A DNA stretch of 64,000 bases from Clostridium oryzae (GCF_002029235.1 NZ_MZGV01000005.1:62001-126000); one strand, 5' to 3'; shown: positions 1 through 11,028, counted from the first letter of the stretch. Notes: generated by a model not told the origin, from the sequence alone. A program made the numbers and translations.

Positions 1-36
1 GTGAACTTCTAATCCAATTACAGCCTCAAAATCCAT
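1..36 (-). CDS. gatB: GatB N-terminus (partial, cut by window start)
   Basis: The minus strand reads MDFEAVIGLEVH from an ATG at 36, the typical opening of the B subunit of aspartyl/glutamyl-tRNA(Asn/Gln) amidotransferase. An AGGAGG ribosome site lies just upstream at about 45-50. Only 12 codons are inside the window. The gene follows gatC and gatA on the same strand, which is the usual gatCAB order, so the three are probably one operon. GatB recognises and phosphorylates the mischarged Glu-tRNA or Asp-tRNA. Confidence 0.9.
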   Translation of the reverse strand, partial: MDFEAVIGLEVH

Positions 37-76
37 TTATAATTCCTCCTACCTGGCATTTTAGTTTTAATACATC

Positions 77-1534
77 CTAGATCTCTGGGGTCAGATTATG
101 CCAATTCGTTGATTGCTCATAACTGTAGGCTATGTTGAAAAGCATATCTTCCCTAAAATAGTTACCCATAATTTGAAGACCTACAGGAAGATTGTTAACC
201 ATGCCGCAAGGCACAGATATAGCTGGTATACCTGCTATATTTACAGGTACAGTATATATATCTGAAAGATACATTGAAAGCACATCTCCTGCCTTTTCAC
301 CTATCTTAAAAGCTGTAGTAGGTGATGTAGGTGATATAAGTGCATCAAATTCCTTGAATATCTTTTCATAATCATTTTTAATAAGCCTTCTAACCTTAAG
401 CGCTTTCTTATAATATGCATCATAGTAACCTGCTGAAAGTACATAAGTTCCAAGCATTATTCTTCTCTTGACTTCTTTTCCAAAACCTTCGCTTCTTGAA
501 GAGAAATATAAATCTATTGAATCAGTAAATTCCTTAGATCTATGACCGTATCTTATACCATCAAATCTTGCCAGGTTTGATGATGCCTCGGCACTAGATA
601 TAATGTAGTAATCAGCTAAAGCGTACTCAGCTAATGGCAGAGAACATTCTTTTACTTCAGCACCATTAGCTCTAAGAACTTTTACAGCCTCTTCTACACT
701 TTTTCTAATTCCATCATCAAGACCTTCTGAGAAAAATTCCTTTGGAACTCCTATTCTGATTCCTTTCAAATCCTTCTTCAAACTGCTTGAGTAATTTTGA
801 ACCGGAGTATCTATAGTTGTAAAGTCGTTCTTATCAACACCAGCTATAGCCTGAGTCAGTAAAGCACAATCCTCTACATCCCTTCCGAAAGTTCCTACCT
901 GATCCAATGTAGAACCAAAGGCTACAACTCCATATCTTGATATTCTTCCATAAGTAGGCTTAAGCCCAACTACACCACAAAGAGAAGCTGGCTGTCTAAC
1001 AGAACCGCCAGTTTCAGTTCCTAATGCAAGCGGTGATTCCAAACTAGCTACTGCTGCAGCAGAACCACCGGAAGAACCTCCTGGTACTCTATCTAAGTCC
1101 CATGGATTCTTTGCTAATTTATAAGCACTGTTTTCGTTTGAAGATCCCATAGCAAATTCATCCATATTTGCCTTACCAACAACAACTCCATCACTGTTTT
1201 TAAGATTTACACTTACAGTTGCATCATATGGTGCCTTGTAGTTTTCTAATATCTTTGATGCACAAGTACACTGCATTCCTTTTACATTTATGTTATCCTT
1301 AACAAGTACAGGTACTCCGCCAAGGATACCTAAGCTTTCGCCTGCAGCAAACTTTTCATCTAACTTCTTAGCTTGTGCTAAAGCTTCTTCTTCTGCTGTA
1401 TATAACACTGCTCCAACTTTAGAATCAACTTCCTTTATTCTTGAAATAGAGCTTTCCACAGCTTCTGAAATTTTGATTTCTTTATTATGTATAAGGTCTT
1501 TAAGCTCATGAGCTTTAAGCTTATTTAAATCCAT
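77..1534 (-). CDS. gatA: Asp-tRNA(Asn)/Glu-tRNA(Gln) amidotransferase subunit A
   Basis: The 485-residue protein is an amidase-signature enzyme of normal GatA length. It liberates ammonia from glutamine so that GatB can amidate mischarged Glu-tRNA(Gln) or Asp-tRNA(Asn). The Ser-cisSer-Lys triad is intact: Lys79 in LVKDN, Ser154 in PGGSSGGS and Ser178 in TETGGSVR. It sits between gatC and gatB with short gaps (45 and 40 bases), consistent with a cytoplasmic heterotrimer made from one transcript. The start ATG at 1534 is preceded by a GGAGGT-like ribosome site. Identification is firm. Confidence 0.97.
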   Translation of the reverse strand: MDLNKLKAHELKDLIHNKEIKISEAVESSISRIKEVDSKVGAVLYTAEEEALAQAKKLDEKFAAGESLGILGGVPVLVKDNINVKGMQCTCASKILENYKAPYDATVSVNLKNSDGVVVGKANMDEFAMGSSNENSAYKLAKNPWDLDRVPGGSSGGSAAAVASLESPLALGTETGGSVRQPASLCGVVGLKPTYGRISRYGVVAFGSTLDQVGTFGRDVEDCALLTQAIAGVDKNDFTTIDTPVQNYSSSLKKDLKGIRIGVPKEFFSEGLDDGIRKSVEEAVKVLRANGAEVKECSLPLAEYALADYYIISSAEASSNLARFDGIRYGHRSKEFTDSIDLYFSSRSEGFGKEVKRRIMLGTYVLSAGYYDAYYKKALKVRRLIKNDYEKIFKEFDALISPTSPTTAFKIGEKAGDVLSMYLSDIYTVPVNIAGIPAISVPCGMVNNLPVGLQIMGNYFREDMLFNIAYSYEQSTNWHNLTPEI

Positions 1535-1579
1535 TTTGCTACCTCCAAATATTACAGATTATATGAATTTACATGATTT

Positions 1580-1867
1580 CTATTCAATAATTTTAGGTAC
1601 AACTACATACTCCTCAAGGTTCTGAGGTGCATTGCTTATTACATCTTCTAAAGGCATGGAAGCTTCAACTTCATCTTCTCTATATTTATTTTCAACATAA
1701 TATGGATTTACTATTATATCAACATCATCCGTATTAAGCTCATTCAATTTCTCTACGTATGTCAAAATACTATTTAAATCTCCACAAAACTGTTCTTTTT
1801 CTTCCTCTGAAAAATTCAATCTAGCCAATTCTGCTACGTATTCTACATCTTTTTTTGAAACGGCCAT
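1580..1867 (-). CDS. gatC: Asp-tRNA(Asn)/Glu-tRNA(Gln) amidotransferase subunit C
   Basis: A 95-residue protein with the GatC pattern: an N-terminal helix ([16 protein letters not shown]) followed by the extended segment that wraps between GatA and GatB. GatC acts as a belt that stabilises the amidotransferase and has no catalytic residues. It is the first gene of the gatCAB run. The ATG at 1867 is preceded by AAAGGTG at good spacing. Length and position match the family. Confidence 0.96.
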   Translation of the reverse strand: MAVSKKDVEYVAELARLNFSEEEKEQFCGDLNSILTYVEKLNELNTDDVDIIVNPYYVENKYREDEVEASMPLEDVISNAPQNLEEYVVVPKIIE

Positions 1868-1954
1868 TATCTCACACCTTTCTAATAATTTTTGTATATA
1901 AACAATAACAATTTTACCACTACTTATACCGTTTTGCTATAGTAACCAGCACTT

Positions 1955-2251
1955 TCACCATACTCCGCCTACGAATCGTAAAAATATAATACTTACAGCA
2001 AAGAGCATACATATACATATATATATAAATTTTCTGCCGCCAGTATTGCTGCTATATAATCTTATTCCCCACAAAAGCATCGTACAGAACATAGAAGCCT
2101 GCAAAGCGGAATATGAGTGGAAACATCTTAATTTTAAAAAGCCTATACTGTATACATTTATCCATGCGTATGTAGCTAATAACGTAATGATAATAGATAG
2201 AATTGTGCAAACTACTCCAAGCCATGATAAAAAGTTAATAAGCTTTTTCAC
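1955..2251 (-). CDS. Small hypothetical membrane protein
   Basis: A 98-residue protein not recognised as a named family. It shows three likely membrane spans: about residues 8-30, 50-66 and 75-93. The start is a GTG at 2251 with GGGAGGA seven bases upstream, which argues for real translation. It lies between ligA and gatC on the same strand, only 40 bases after the ligA stop, so it may be co-transcribed with ligA. There are no catalytic or metal-binding motifs, and its function is unknown. Confidence 0.65.
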   Translation of the reverse strand: MKKLINFLSWLGVVCTILSIIITLLATYAWINVYSIGFLKLRCFHSYSALQASMFCTMLLWGIRLYSSNTGGRKFIYICICMLFAVSIIFLRFVGGVW

Positions 2252-2291
2252 TGCAAATTCCTCCCGATCTTATTTTAGCTTCCTAAGAAAC

Positions 2292-4298
<2,007 letters not shown>

Positions 4299-4314
4299 TC
4301 AAACATATTGTTTA

Positions 4315-6558
4315 TCAATTTACTAACTCTAATGGAGCCATACTTAATAGAAATTGTTTGATTCCCATATTATTAAAAGCTATACTTAGCTTCAAATCGC
4401 TCCCATCTTTACTGATGCTTACTATGGTTCCTGTACCAAACTTCTGATGCATTACCTTCTGCCCTAAACGCGCATCAGCTTCAGTAATCCTTTTTCCGGT
4501 TGGTTTAGGCACTTTCTGCTGCATAGTATATTGAACCTTTTTACTTAAGAAGTCATTACTTGTTTTATTTTCATAAGAATTCCTGTTGTCATAACTTCCA
4601 TGTCCAAAGTTTTGCCTAAAACCATTTTTTCCATTCAGATTCTCCTTTATATTATCTGGTATCTCTTTAAGGAAATCTGATGCTTCATGGGAAGTTATGC
4701 TTCCAAATACCCTTCTCATCTGAGCAGATGTCATATATAGTTTTTCTTTTGCTCTGGTAATACCAACATAGCAAAGTCTTCTGGATTCCTCCATCTCGTG
4801 TTCACTATTAAAAGAAGCTGTTCCTGGAAATATACCATTTTCCATTCCTACCATAAATACCACTGGAAATTCAAGACCTTTAGCGCTGTGTACTGTCATC
4901 AATACTACAGTCTCAGCCTGTTCATCATAATTATCAACATCAGCTACCAACGATACCTTTTCAAGAAATGCAGATAATGATTTATCTTCACTGCTGTTTT
5001 CAAAATCAACAGCCTCTGATACAAGCTGCTCTATGTTTTCTATACGTGACTGATCTTCAACCTCATTAGACTGCTTAAGTTCCTTTAGATAGCCTGTATC
5101 CTCGAGTACTGCATTCAAAAGCTCCGAAACCGTTAGCTCCTCTTTTTTAGCAAGTAAATCTTCCATGAGGTTTACAAATTTACTTATAGAATTCTTAGTT
5201 CTGGCCGTTATACTAGGCAGGGCTTCTGCATCCAGCATAATATTAAACAGACTATCTTCATATTCATTACCATACTGCAAAAGTTTCTCTACAGTGGTAG
5301 CCCCTATGTTTCTCTTTGGTACGTTTACTATTCTCTGGAGACTTATATCATCATCAAGATTATTCAGTACTTTTAGATATGCCATTATATCTTTTATTTC
5401 TTTTCTGTCATAGAACTTAAGACCACCGATAAGTCTATATGGAATATCTCTCTTTACGAATATCTCCTCAAATATTCTCGATTGAGCATTAGTTCTATAC
5501 AATATTGCAAATTCGCTATATTTTCTTTTCTCATTCATAACTGCTTTTTTTATCTCTGCAGCCACAAATTCCCCTTCATCTCTGTCTGATTCTGCTCTGT
5601 ATATCTTGATTTTATCTCCTGAATCCGCCTCTGTTCTTAAGGCTTTATCTTTACGCTCAGCATTATTTCTTATCACATTATTAGCTGCCTCTAATATGTT
5701 GGACTTAGATCTATAATTCTCTTCAAGCTTAATCACTTTTGCATTAGGATAATCTCTTTCAAAATCTAATATGTTTTTGATATCAGCTCCACGGAATTCA
5801 TATATACACTGATCATCATCACCAACTACACAAATATTTTTATGGCTCTGTGCAAGAAGTCTTATGAATTCATATTGACATCTATTTGTATCCTGATACT
5901 CATCCACCATTATGTATTTAAACTTTCTCTGATAGAATTCAAGCACATCTCTATTTTTCTGGAATAACTCCACAGTTTTAAAAAGCAGATTATCAAAGTC
6001 AAGTGCATTGTTCGCTTTAAGCTTTTTCTCATAAAGCAGATACACATCAGCTATTTTATTTTCTCTGAAATTAAATTGATTTTCTTTTTTAAATTTATCT
6101 GCTGAAATAAGATTATCTTTTGCTTTTCCTATCCTACTTAACATTTCACTTTCAGTAATGTCTTTATCATTTATGGACAGTTCCTTCATACATTGCTTTA
6201 TAAGCGTCTTCTGGTCATAACTGTCATATATCGTAAAATCTTTTTTATAACCTAACTTATCTATTTCTCTTCTGAGTATTCTTACACAAGAGGAGTGAAA
6301 TGTAGATATCCACATATTATCTACGTCATCGCCTACCATATTCCGAACTCTTCCTCTCATTTCTTCAGCTGCCTTATTAGTAAAAGTTATAGCTAATATC
6401 TGAGAAGGATATATTCCTAGATCTTGAATCATATGAGCGATTCTATATGTGATAACTCTCGTTTTTCCACTGCCAGCTCCTGCAAGTATTAAAAGTGGTC
6501 CTTGTACCGTAGTAGCAGCAACATATTGTTCCTTATTTAACAATTTTTTAAGTTCCAA
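4315..6558 (-). CDS. pcrA: ATP-dependent DNA helicase PcrA (UvrD/Rep family)
   Basis: A superfamily 1A helicase for repair and for plasmid or conflict processing. Visible motifs are Walker A GAGSGKT, motif II DEYQDTN, VGDDDQCIYEFRGA, the ENYRS motif, and TVHSAKGLEFPVVF. The C-terminal tail ends in the RNA-polymerase-binding Tudor-like region (QKFGTGTIVSI). An ATG at 6615 gives a longer reading frame. However, AGGAAG sits upstream of a TTG at 6558 that begins LELKKLLNKEQ, the conserved N-terminus, so a 747-residue protein is preferred. A hairpin occupies the leader. Confidence 0.95.
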   Translation of the reverse strand: MELKKLLNKEQYVAATTVQGPLLILAGAGSGKTRVITYRIAHMIQDLGIYPSQILAITFTNKAAEEMRGRVRNMVGDDVDNMWISTFHSSCVRILRREIDKLGYKKDFTIYDSYDQKTLIKQCMKELSINDKDITESEMLSRIGKAKDNLISADKFKKENQFNFRENKIADVYLLYEKKLKANNALDFDNLLFKTVELFQKNRDVLEFYQRKFKYIMVDEYQDTNRCQYEFIRLLAQSHKNICVVGDDDQCIYEFRGADIKNILDFERDYPNAKVIKLEENYRSKSNILEAANNVIRNNAERKDKALRTEADSGDKIKIYRAESDRDEGEFVAAEIKKAVMNEKRKYSEFAILYRTNAQSRIFEEIFVKRDIPYRLIGGLKFYDRKEIKDIMAYLKVLNNLDDDISLQRIVNVPKRNIGATTVEKLLQYGNEYEDSLFNIMLDAEALPSITARTKNSISKFVNLMEDLLAKKEELTVSELLNAVLEDTGYLKELKQSNEVEDQSRIENIEQLVSEAVDFENSSEDKSLSAFLEKVSLVADVDNYDEQAETVVLMTVHSAKGLEFPVVFMVGMENGIFPGTASFNSEHEMEESRRLCYVGITRAKEKLYMTSAQMRRVFGSITSHEASDFLKEIPDNIKENLNGKNGFRQNFGHGSYDNRNSYENKTSNDFLSKKVQYTMQQKVPKPTGKRITEADARLGQKVMHQKFGTGTIVSISKDGSDLKLSIAFNNMGIKQFLLSMAPLELVN

Positions 6559-6581
6559 AAAATCACTTCCTTTATAGATAA

Positions 6582-6601
6582 AACTCAGCCTAAGCTGAGT
6601 T
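6582..6601. repeat. Perfect 8-bp hairpin in the pcrA leader
   Basis: AACTCAGC and GCTGAGTT are separated by the loop CTAA. On the minus strand it is followed by TTTTATC and lies 24 bases before the TTG start of pcrA. It could be a weak terminator of the upstream yerC-like gene or a leader structure. Confidence 0.5.
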
Positions 6602-6689
6602 CTAATTTGAGGCATACTTCAATATGCCGTAACGCTCTCTATTAATAATAATAACCTATATGTAGTAAAATTTCACTAGTAAAAATTAT

Positions 6690-6992
6690 TTATTCACCCT
6701 TTGTTATCCTATCAAGTACTATATTATAACCATCGCTTCCATAATTAAGACATCTATTTACCCTGCTTATGGTAGCAGTACTGGCACCAGTTGTTTTAGC
6801 TATATCATTGTAAGTTTTTCCATGTTTAAGCATATTCGCTACCTGAAGACGCTGTTCCAATGCTTTGATTTCTGTAACAGTACACAAATCCTCAAAAAAC
6901 TTATAACATTCTTCTCTATTTTTAAGACTTATAATTGCATCAAATAAAAAGTCCATATCTTCACTTTGAAGTTTTGAAATATAATCTTCCAT
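6690..6992 (-). CDS. YerC/YecD-family TrpR-related protein
   Basis: A 100-residue protein of the YerC/YecD group, distant relatives of the Trp repressor. The helix-turn-helix is visible as YNDIAKTTGASTATISRVNRCL, preceded by EIKALEQRLQVANML, the typical TrpR-superfamily helix. It probably binds DNA as a dimer; no target or ligand can be read from the sequence. In many Bacillota this gene lies immediately before pcrA, as here. An AATGGAGGA ribosome site supports the ATG at 6992. Confidence 0.85.
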   Translation of the reverse strand: MEDYISKLQSEDMDFLFDAIISLKNREECYKFFEDLCTVTEIKALEQRLQVANMLKHGKTYNDIAKTTGASTATISRVNRCLNYGSDGYNIVLDRITKGE

Positions 6993-7103
6993 TTAACATC
7001 CTCCATTTAACCAAAATAAAGAAGTCTAAGCTTTTACACATTAACTCTCTAAAGTGTATACTCTAATTATAGTACACATAAAAAACTATAACAATATTAA
7101 AAA

Positions 7104-7137
7104 AGAAAAAACACAACCCTTGGGGCTAGGTTGTGTT
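7104..7137 (-). terminator. Intrinsic terminator of the candidate small RNA
   Basis: On the minus strand the 9-bp stem AACACAACC/GGTTGTGTT closes a ten-base loop and runs into TTTTC then TTTT. The A-rich side on the plus strand gives no matching U-tract, so it is polar for minus-strand transcripts. Confidence 0.8.
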
Positions 7138-7189
7138 AAAGCACTATAAATAAAAAGGGGGCTAATTCTTCCTTTTATTTATCCTTGCA
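7105..7189 (-). ncRNA. Candidate small RNA with two UAGCCCC-type loops
   Basis: No protein gene is present here. On the minus strand a sigma-A promoter (7196-7224) would start a transcript near 7189. The transcript folds into a hairpin (stem 7146-7158 with 7171-7182) and ends in an intrinsic terminator at 7104-7137. The hairpin loop holds UUAGCCC and the terminator loop holds UAGCCCC, so both expose the same C-rich motif, complementary to GGGGCUA. Such loops can pair with ribosome binding sites. Size would be about 85 nt. It does not match an RNA class I can name. Confidence 0.55.
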
Positions 7190-7195
7190 GGAACT

Positions 7196-7224
7196 ATTAT
7201 ACATAAAACACAATCTCTATGCAA
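7196..7224 (-). promoter_or_regulatory. Sigma-A promoter of the candidate small RNA
   Basis: On the minus strand TTGCAT (7224-7219) and TATAAT (7201-7196) are separated by exactly 17 bases. It drives the stretch that ends in the terminator at 7104-7137. No open reading frame follows. Confidence 0.65.
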
Positions 7225-7370
7225 GACATATTGCAAAATAAATTGTAAATTTTTAATTAATATGATATAAAACTTTCATTTTGTAACGTTTACACATAAA
7301 TGATCTTGAAATAAACTGATATTTTAATTTATTAAGTATTAATTCTTAATATAAATATATTATGAACCAA

Positions 7371-7675
7371 GAAAGTGAATTAAATGAAGATAATATTAAG
7401 TAGTTAGTGTATGCTTTAAATATTGGTAAGAGAAAAGAGTAAAGAGTAGAGAGAAAAGTGAAGGAAGAAATTCTGCTGCGCAGAATTTCTAAGAATTTAA
7501 ATCCGATTAACAGCAGATAACTTTCTAAAAACTAAGACTATACCTAGTATTGCAAAAGGATTATCTAAATAATTGAGAGTCTCTATACAATCAAAATTCA
7601 GCTCAGCTGAATTTTAACCTTCACTTTTCTCTTTTCTCTTTACTCTTAACTCTCATACCTATTTAATGCACTTTC
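7371..7675. mobile_element. MITE-like non-coding element with long imperfect inverted repeats
   Basis: About 305 bases without a gene. The outer ends match as inverted repeats (GAAAGTGAATTAAAT at 7371-7385 against the complement of 7661-7675, 14 of 15). Further in, a purine-rich arm (7427-7463) faces its pyrimidine-rich partner (7618-7655). Each arm ends inside in a near-perfect palindrome: AAATTCTGC/GCAGAATTT with loop TGC (7468-7488), and AAAATTCAGC/GCTGAATTTT with loop TCA (7593-7615). This is the build of a miniature inverted-repeat element. No target-site duplication was confirmed. Confidence 0.55.
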
Positions 7676-7727
7676 CCTAGACTATTCCGTCTAGAGCATT
7701 TAATTCGCAATATATTTAATTTCCCAT

Positions 7728-8456
7728 TCAAACAAGCTTCACTGCCACTCTTAATTGATTTACCTCTTCTTCAGTAAGCTCCCTATACTCTCCTTCTTCC
7801 AAGTTCGTATCCAGTTTTATCGGCCCAAAGGTTTCTCTTTTTAAATAAATAACGTGTTTTCCAAGGCTTTCAAACATCCTTTTTACCTGATGAAATTTAC
7901 CTTCATGTATCGTAACTTTAACCTCAGACAAATTATCTGAAACTGACAGTATTTCAAGATTTCCAGGCATACATTTATAGCCGTCATCTAAAGTTATTCC
8001 TTTTTCAAACGCTTTTTGATCTTCTTCATCCACTGAAGCATCGATTTTAGCATAATAAACCTTATCCACATGCCACTTTGGTGCTATAAGCCTATGATTC
8101 AGCTCTCCATCATTAGTAAGTAATAAAAGTCCTACTGTATCCTTATCGAGCCTTCCAACAGGAAAAGGATTAAAAGCTGCATACTTTGCATCAATAAGAT
8201 CTATTACTGTTTTGTCATAATTATCCTCCGTAGCTGAAATAACTCCATCAGGCTTATTTAGCATAAGATATATATTTTTTCTGTAAAATATCTTTTCACC
8301 GTTAACTTCAATACTACTGCTTTCTGGGTTAACCTGAGCAGCTGAATCCTTCTGGATTACACCATCAACTACTATAACCCCTTTCTTCGCAAGGACCTTT
8401 ATTTCTTTTCTGCTTCCATATCCTAAATTTGCTAGTACCTTATCTAATCTTTCCAT
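7728..8456 (-). CDS. rsuA: 16S rRNA pseudouridine synthase, RsuA/RluB family
   Basis: The 242-residue protein has an N-terminal S4 RNA-binding domain (about residues 1-45, MERLDKVLANLGYGSRKE) and a pseudouridine synthase domain. The catalytic Asp104 lies in PVGRLDKDTVGLLLLTNDG, the RsuA/RluB/E/F signature. RsuA in E. coli modifies 16S U516, and length and motif fit RsuA best, but RluB-like activity on 23S rRNA cannot be excluded. It is probably a single-gene unit: the next minus-strand gene upstream ends 76 bases away and the MITE-like element lies downstream. Confidence 0.87.
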   Translation of the reverse strand: MERLDKVLANLGYGSRKEIKVLAKKGVIVVDGVIQKDSAAQVNPESSSIEVNGEKIFYRKNIYLMLNKPDGVISATEDNYDKTVIDLIDAKYAAFNPFPVGRLDKDTVGLLLLTNDGELNHRLIAPKWHVDKVYYAKIDASVDEEDQKAFEKGITLDDGYKCMPGNLEILSVSDNLSEVKVTIHEGKFHQVKRMFESLGKHVIYLKRETFGPIKLDTNLEEGEYRELTEEEVNQLRVAVKLV

Positions 8457-8531
8457 TAGTTTACCACCTTTTCACATAAGTTCCAGGTATTCACTTAAAT
8501 ACTGCAAATACCTGGCACTGAAAATAAATCT

Positions 8532-10538
8532 TCATTTATTTACATTAAATTCTATCATATCATAATCTTCATATGAAATGTCTTTATAACTGCTCTTTGT
8601 TAAAGCAAGTATTTTATAATTACCACTGCTATACGGAATGAAACTAAAGTAATTCATTTTACTATATTTTTGGGACAATACCCAATCCTCGTGTTCCATA
8701 AGATAAAACTCATATACAACATCTTTTCCGCCTTCACATTTTACTGAAAATATTACAGGTTCATTCACCTTGATATTTACTTTATCCCAAAGTATTTTCG
8801 TATTGGTTACAGGCAGTGCATCATTTACATATATATTTATTATTTTTTTATCGTCATATGCCTCTGAACTTTTTTTGTTTTTAGCCATTATTTCAACTAC
8901 ATAGCTGCCGCTGCATTTAGGATTTACCAGATATCTATCGCTCTTAATATAATCTGTTTCTTCAACAAGATGGCTGTTAATTTTAAGCACATATTTTATA
9001 AGTGTATCTTGTGTTTTCTGAGCTATGATGTCAAACCTTATCGTGTCACCAACTAAATAATTTTCCTTGGCAGGCATAAGCACATAATCTATTTCAGCAG
9101 GAAGATACTTTCTAGCAGTCAAATGTATTATTTCATGGCTGTCATACTGTTTGGTAGAATATTTATCCTTAGCCCTTACTTCAAATTCATACTCTCCTTC
9201 ATTATCTGGTGTAAAATTGACCCAGCTGCAGCTTCCATAATTAACCTTTTCAATCTCAATACCATCTTTTTTTACTGAAAAAGAATATCGTAAATCTATA
9301 CCACCTGTAGCGATGGCTTTAATATTTATGGATTCACCTACAACAACATTATCTTCTTTACTTAGTATTATGTCCTTAATCTTTACTGGATTCACACTAT
9401 AATCATCAATAATATATTTAAATGAAGTCTGTTTTTCAAACTTTTCTTTAGAGCTTTTATCTTTAACTAGTAAAGTTACTTTGTATTCTCCAGACCTTTC
9501 TGGTGTCCATATAAAGCTGCTATCATTAATATACCCAGAGTCTTTTGAACTGTTTCCATCTATTATATATCTATAAAGAAGATTTTTTCCTCCTTTGACC
9601 ACTGCCTTTAGTTCTATGGAACTGTCGCATATCTGAGGAGACATAACATCACTGGTAAAACTTTGTATTTCTATATCCTCATAAGGTCTTACCTTATAAG
9701 CTATGATTGCCCTATCATCATATTCTTCAACCGAATACATATCTTTAGCCATGCAAAGCAGCTTAAAATCTCCATGGTCATCTTCAATATAGCTGACCAT
9801 TCTCTTAGTTGAATAGTCTTGAATACATGTAGCTTTTCCTGTCTTAGTTATTTTAATAAATTTGTATAACACCATTCTATTGTCTTCATAATCAGCATCA
9901 ACTTGAAAAACTAATTCTTCTCCTGATAACATAACTGTTGAAAGGCACTTAAAATTTTTAATCTCTAACTTTTTTATTGGCAGCACTTCGAATTCTATTT
10001 TTTTAAAATCATCAAAAGTATTCTTTGAATCCAAATTTCTGCATTCCACTAACAACTGATTAGTCCCAGGATTTTTTGCTGTTATACTCAGTGTATTTTC
10101 CGCACAATAATCTCTTAATATTTCCCATTTATCCTCAACTTTTATCCAATATTTATAGACAACAGACGTCTTATTAACATTAACTATTAGGTTTAGCTTA
10201 TCTCCAACTTTTAATTCATGCTTATCTATTTCCAGTGAATCAATTATATTTTCCTCGATCCTTCCTATTATGTAATCAGATCTAAGGACTTTATCAAAGG
10301 GTTTAACACTATCTTTTTTCTTCATTTGAACCATTATTATGTACTTGCCTTCCTGACTTGGTGTCCAAACTGTACTTTCATTTTCCGAAAAATCCTGAAG
10401 TATATTCCATACTCCATCTATCCCAAGCATAAACTTAAATAGATAATCACTTTCGTGTAAATTTTCTACTTTTATTTCTATTTTGCTGTTTTTCTCTGCT
10501 GGACCCGGAATACTAAACACTATATTAGCATCTTCCAT
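8532..10538 (-). CDS. Seven-repeat protein of the Y_Y_Y (triple tyrosine) type
   Basis: The 668-residue protein consists almost wholly of seven beta-rich repeats of about 90-98 residues. Each has the pattern Y-x-F/Y-x(n)-W/F...W-x-P...G-x-Y-x-(I/V)...K-x(3,5)-S-x(3,5)-(Y/F)-D/E. Good examples are FIWTPERSGEYKVTLLVKDK and FTPDNEGEYEFEVRAKDKYS. The pattern fits Ig-like Y_Y_Y domains known from sensor proteins, but here no kinase or membrane part is attached. There is no signal peptide, sortase motif or catalytic domain. It is divergent from the pullulanase gene across a 538-base spacer. Function unknown; a binding or scaffold role is likely. Confidence 0.75.
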   Translation of the reverse strand: MEDANIVFSIPGPAEKNSKIEIKVENLHESDYLFKFMLGIDGVWNILQDFSENESTVWTPSQEGKYIIMVQMKKKDSVKPFDKVLRSDYIIGRIEENIIDSLEIDKHELKVGDKLNLIVNVNKTSVVYKYWIKVEDKWEILRDYCAENTLSITAKNPGTNQLLVECRNLDSKNTFDDFKKIEFEVLPIKKLEIKNFKCLSTVMLSGEELVFQVDADYEDNRMVLYKFIKITKTGKATCIQDYSTKRMVSYIEDDHGDFKLLCMAKDMYSVEEYDDRAIIAYKVRPYEDIEIQSFTSDVMSPQICDSSIELKAVVKGGKNLLYRYIIDGNSSKDSGYINDSSFIWTPERSGEYKVTLLVKDKSSKEKFEKQTSFKYIIDDYSVNPVKIKDIILSKEDNVVVGESINIKAIATGGIDLRYSFSVKKDGIEIEKVNYGSCSWVNFTPDNEGEYEFEVRAKDKYSTKQYDSHEIIHLTARKYLPAEIDYVLMPAKENYLVGDTIRFDIIAQKTQDTLIKYVLKINSHLVEETDYIKSDRYLVNPKCSGSYVVEIMAKNKKSSEAYDDKKIINIYVNDALPVTNTKILWDKVNIKVNEPVIFSVKCEGGKDVVYEFYLMEHEDWVLSQKYSKMNYFSFIPYSSGNYKILALTKSSYKDISYEDYDMIEFNVNK

Positions 10539-10568
10539 TTTTACACCACCTTATCGCCTGTATCATAT

Positions 10569-10590
10569 TATATATATATATATATATATA
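10569..10590. repeat. (TA)11 microsatellite
   Basis: Eleven uninterrupted TA units lie just upstream of the seven-repeat protein gene, in its probable promoter region. Such tracts can change length by slippage. Confidence 0.8.
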
Positions 10591-10707
10591 TCTAGTTGAT
10601 AGACAAAGTCTAATAACTATAATTATACTATAAATTCCTTTTATTTCCACTTATTTTTTTGGTAACTACTGATTATTTTTATGTATATCTAAATCCAATT
10701 TTTAGAG

Positions 10708-10713
10708 TATAAT
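10708..10713 (+). promoter_or_regulatory. Possible -10 box of the pullulanase transcript
   Basis: A perfect TATAAT in an AT-rich setting on the plus strand, 363 bases before the pullulanase start. No good -35 box is seen at 16-18 bases, so the assignment is weak. If correct, the transcript has a leader of about 360 bases that includes the palindromes at 10799-11028. Confidence 0.35.
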
Positions 10714-10798
10714 ATAGAAAAGGGTAAACAATACGAAAGATTTGTTAACATTCAATAATGCCATCACGCAGATTAAAATTCCGTATTGATTATTTATA

Positions 10799-11028
10799 CA
10801 GGGTTTCTGCATTGAAACTCTAATTAGGGAAGCAACCTTAGATTACTAACTTATACTTGAAAATAAATGATATACCTTCGATGTTTTTACGATGTATAAG
10901 TTAAGTTTCCTTAATGTTTTCCTATATAGGGTTTCTACTTCAACTATTAACTTATACACGTCGAATGATCGTTGAAGCGTTCGATAATTCACCATGTATA
11001 AGTTAAGTTTACGTATAGAAACCCTATA
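10799..11028 (+). repeat. Two related palindromic modules in the pullulanase leader
   Basis: The second module is a nested palindrome: outer arms of 12 bp (10925-10936 with 11017-11028, TATAGGGTTTCT) and inner arms of 12 bp (10947-10958 with 10995-11006, TTAACTTATACA). The first module repeats the inner arms (TAACTTATAC at 10847-10856 with 10894-10903) and the GGGTTTCT motif at 10801. All of this lies between the divergent promoters and the pullulanase start. It may be a structured mRNA leader or the remains of small inverted-repeat elements. Confidence 0.6.

Noticed and set aside
7282-7296. Cre-like sequence TGTAACGTTTACA
   Set aside because: It lacks one base of the 14-base cre spacing, and no sugar gene is downstream.
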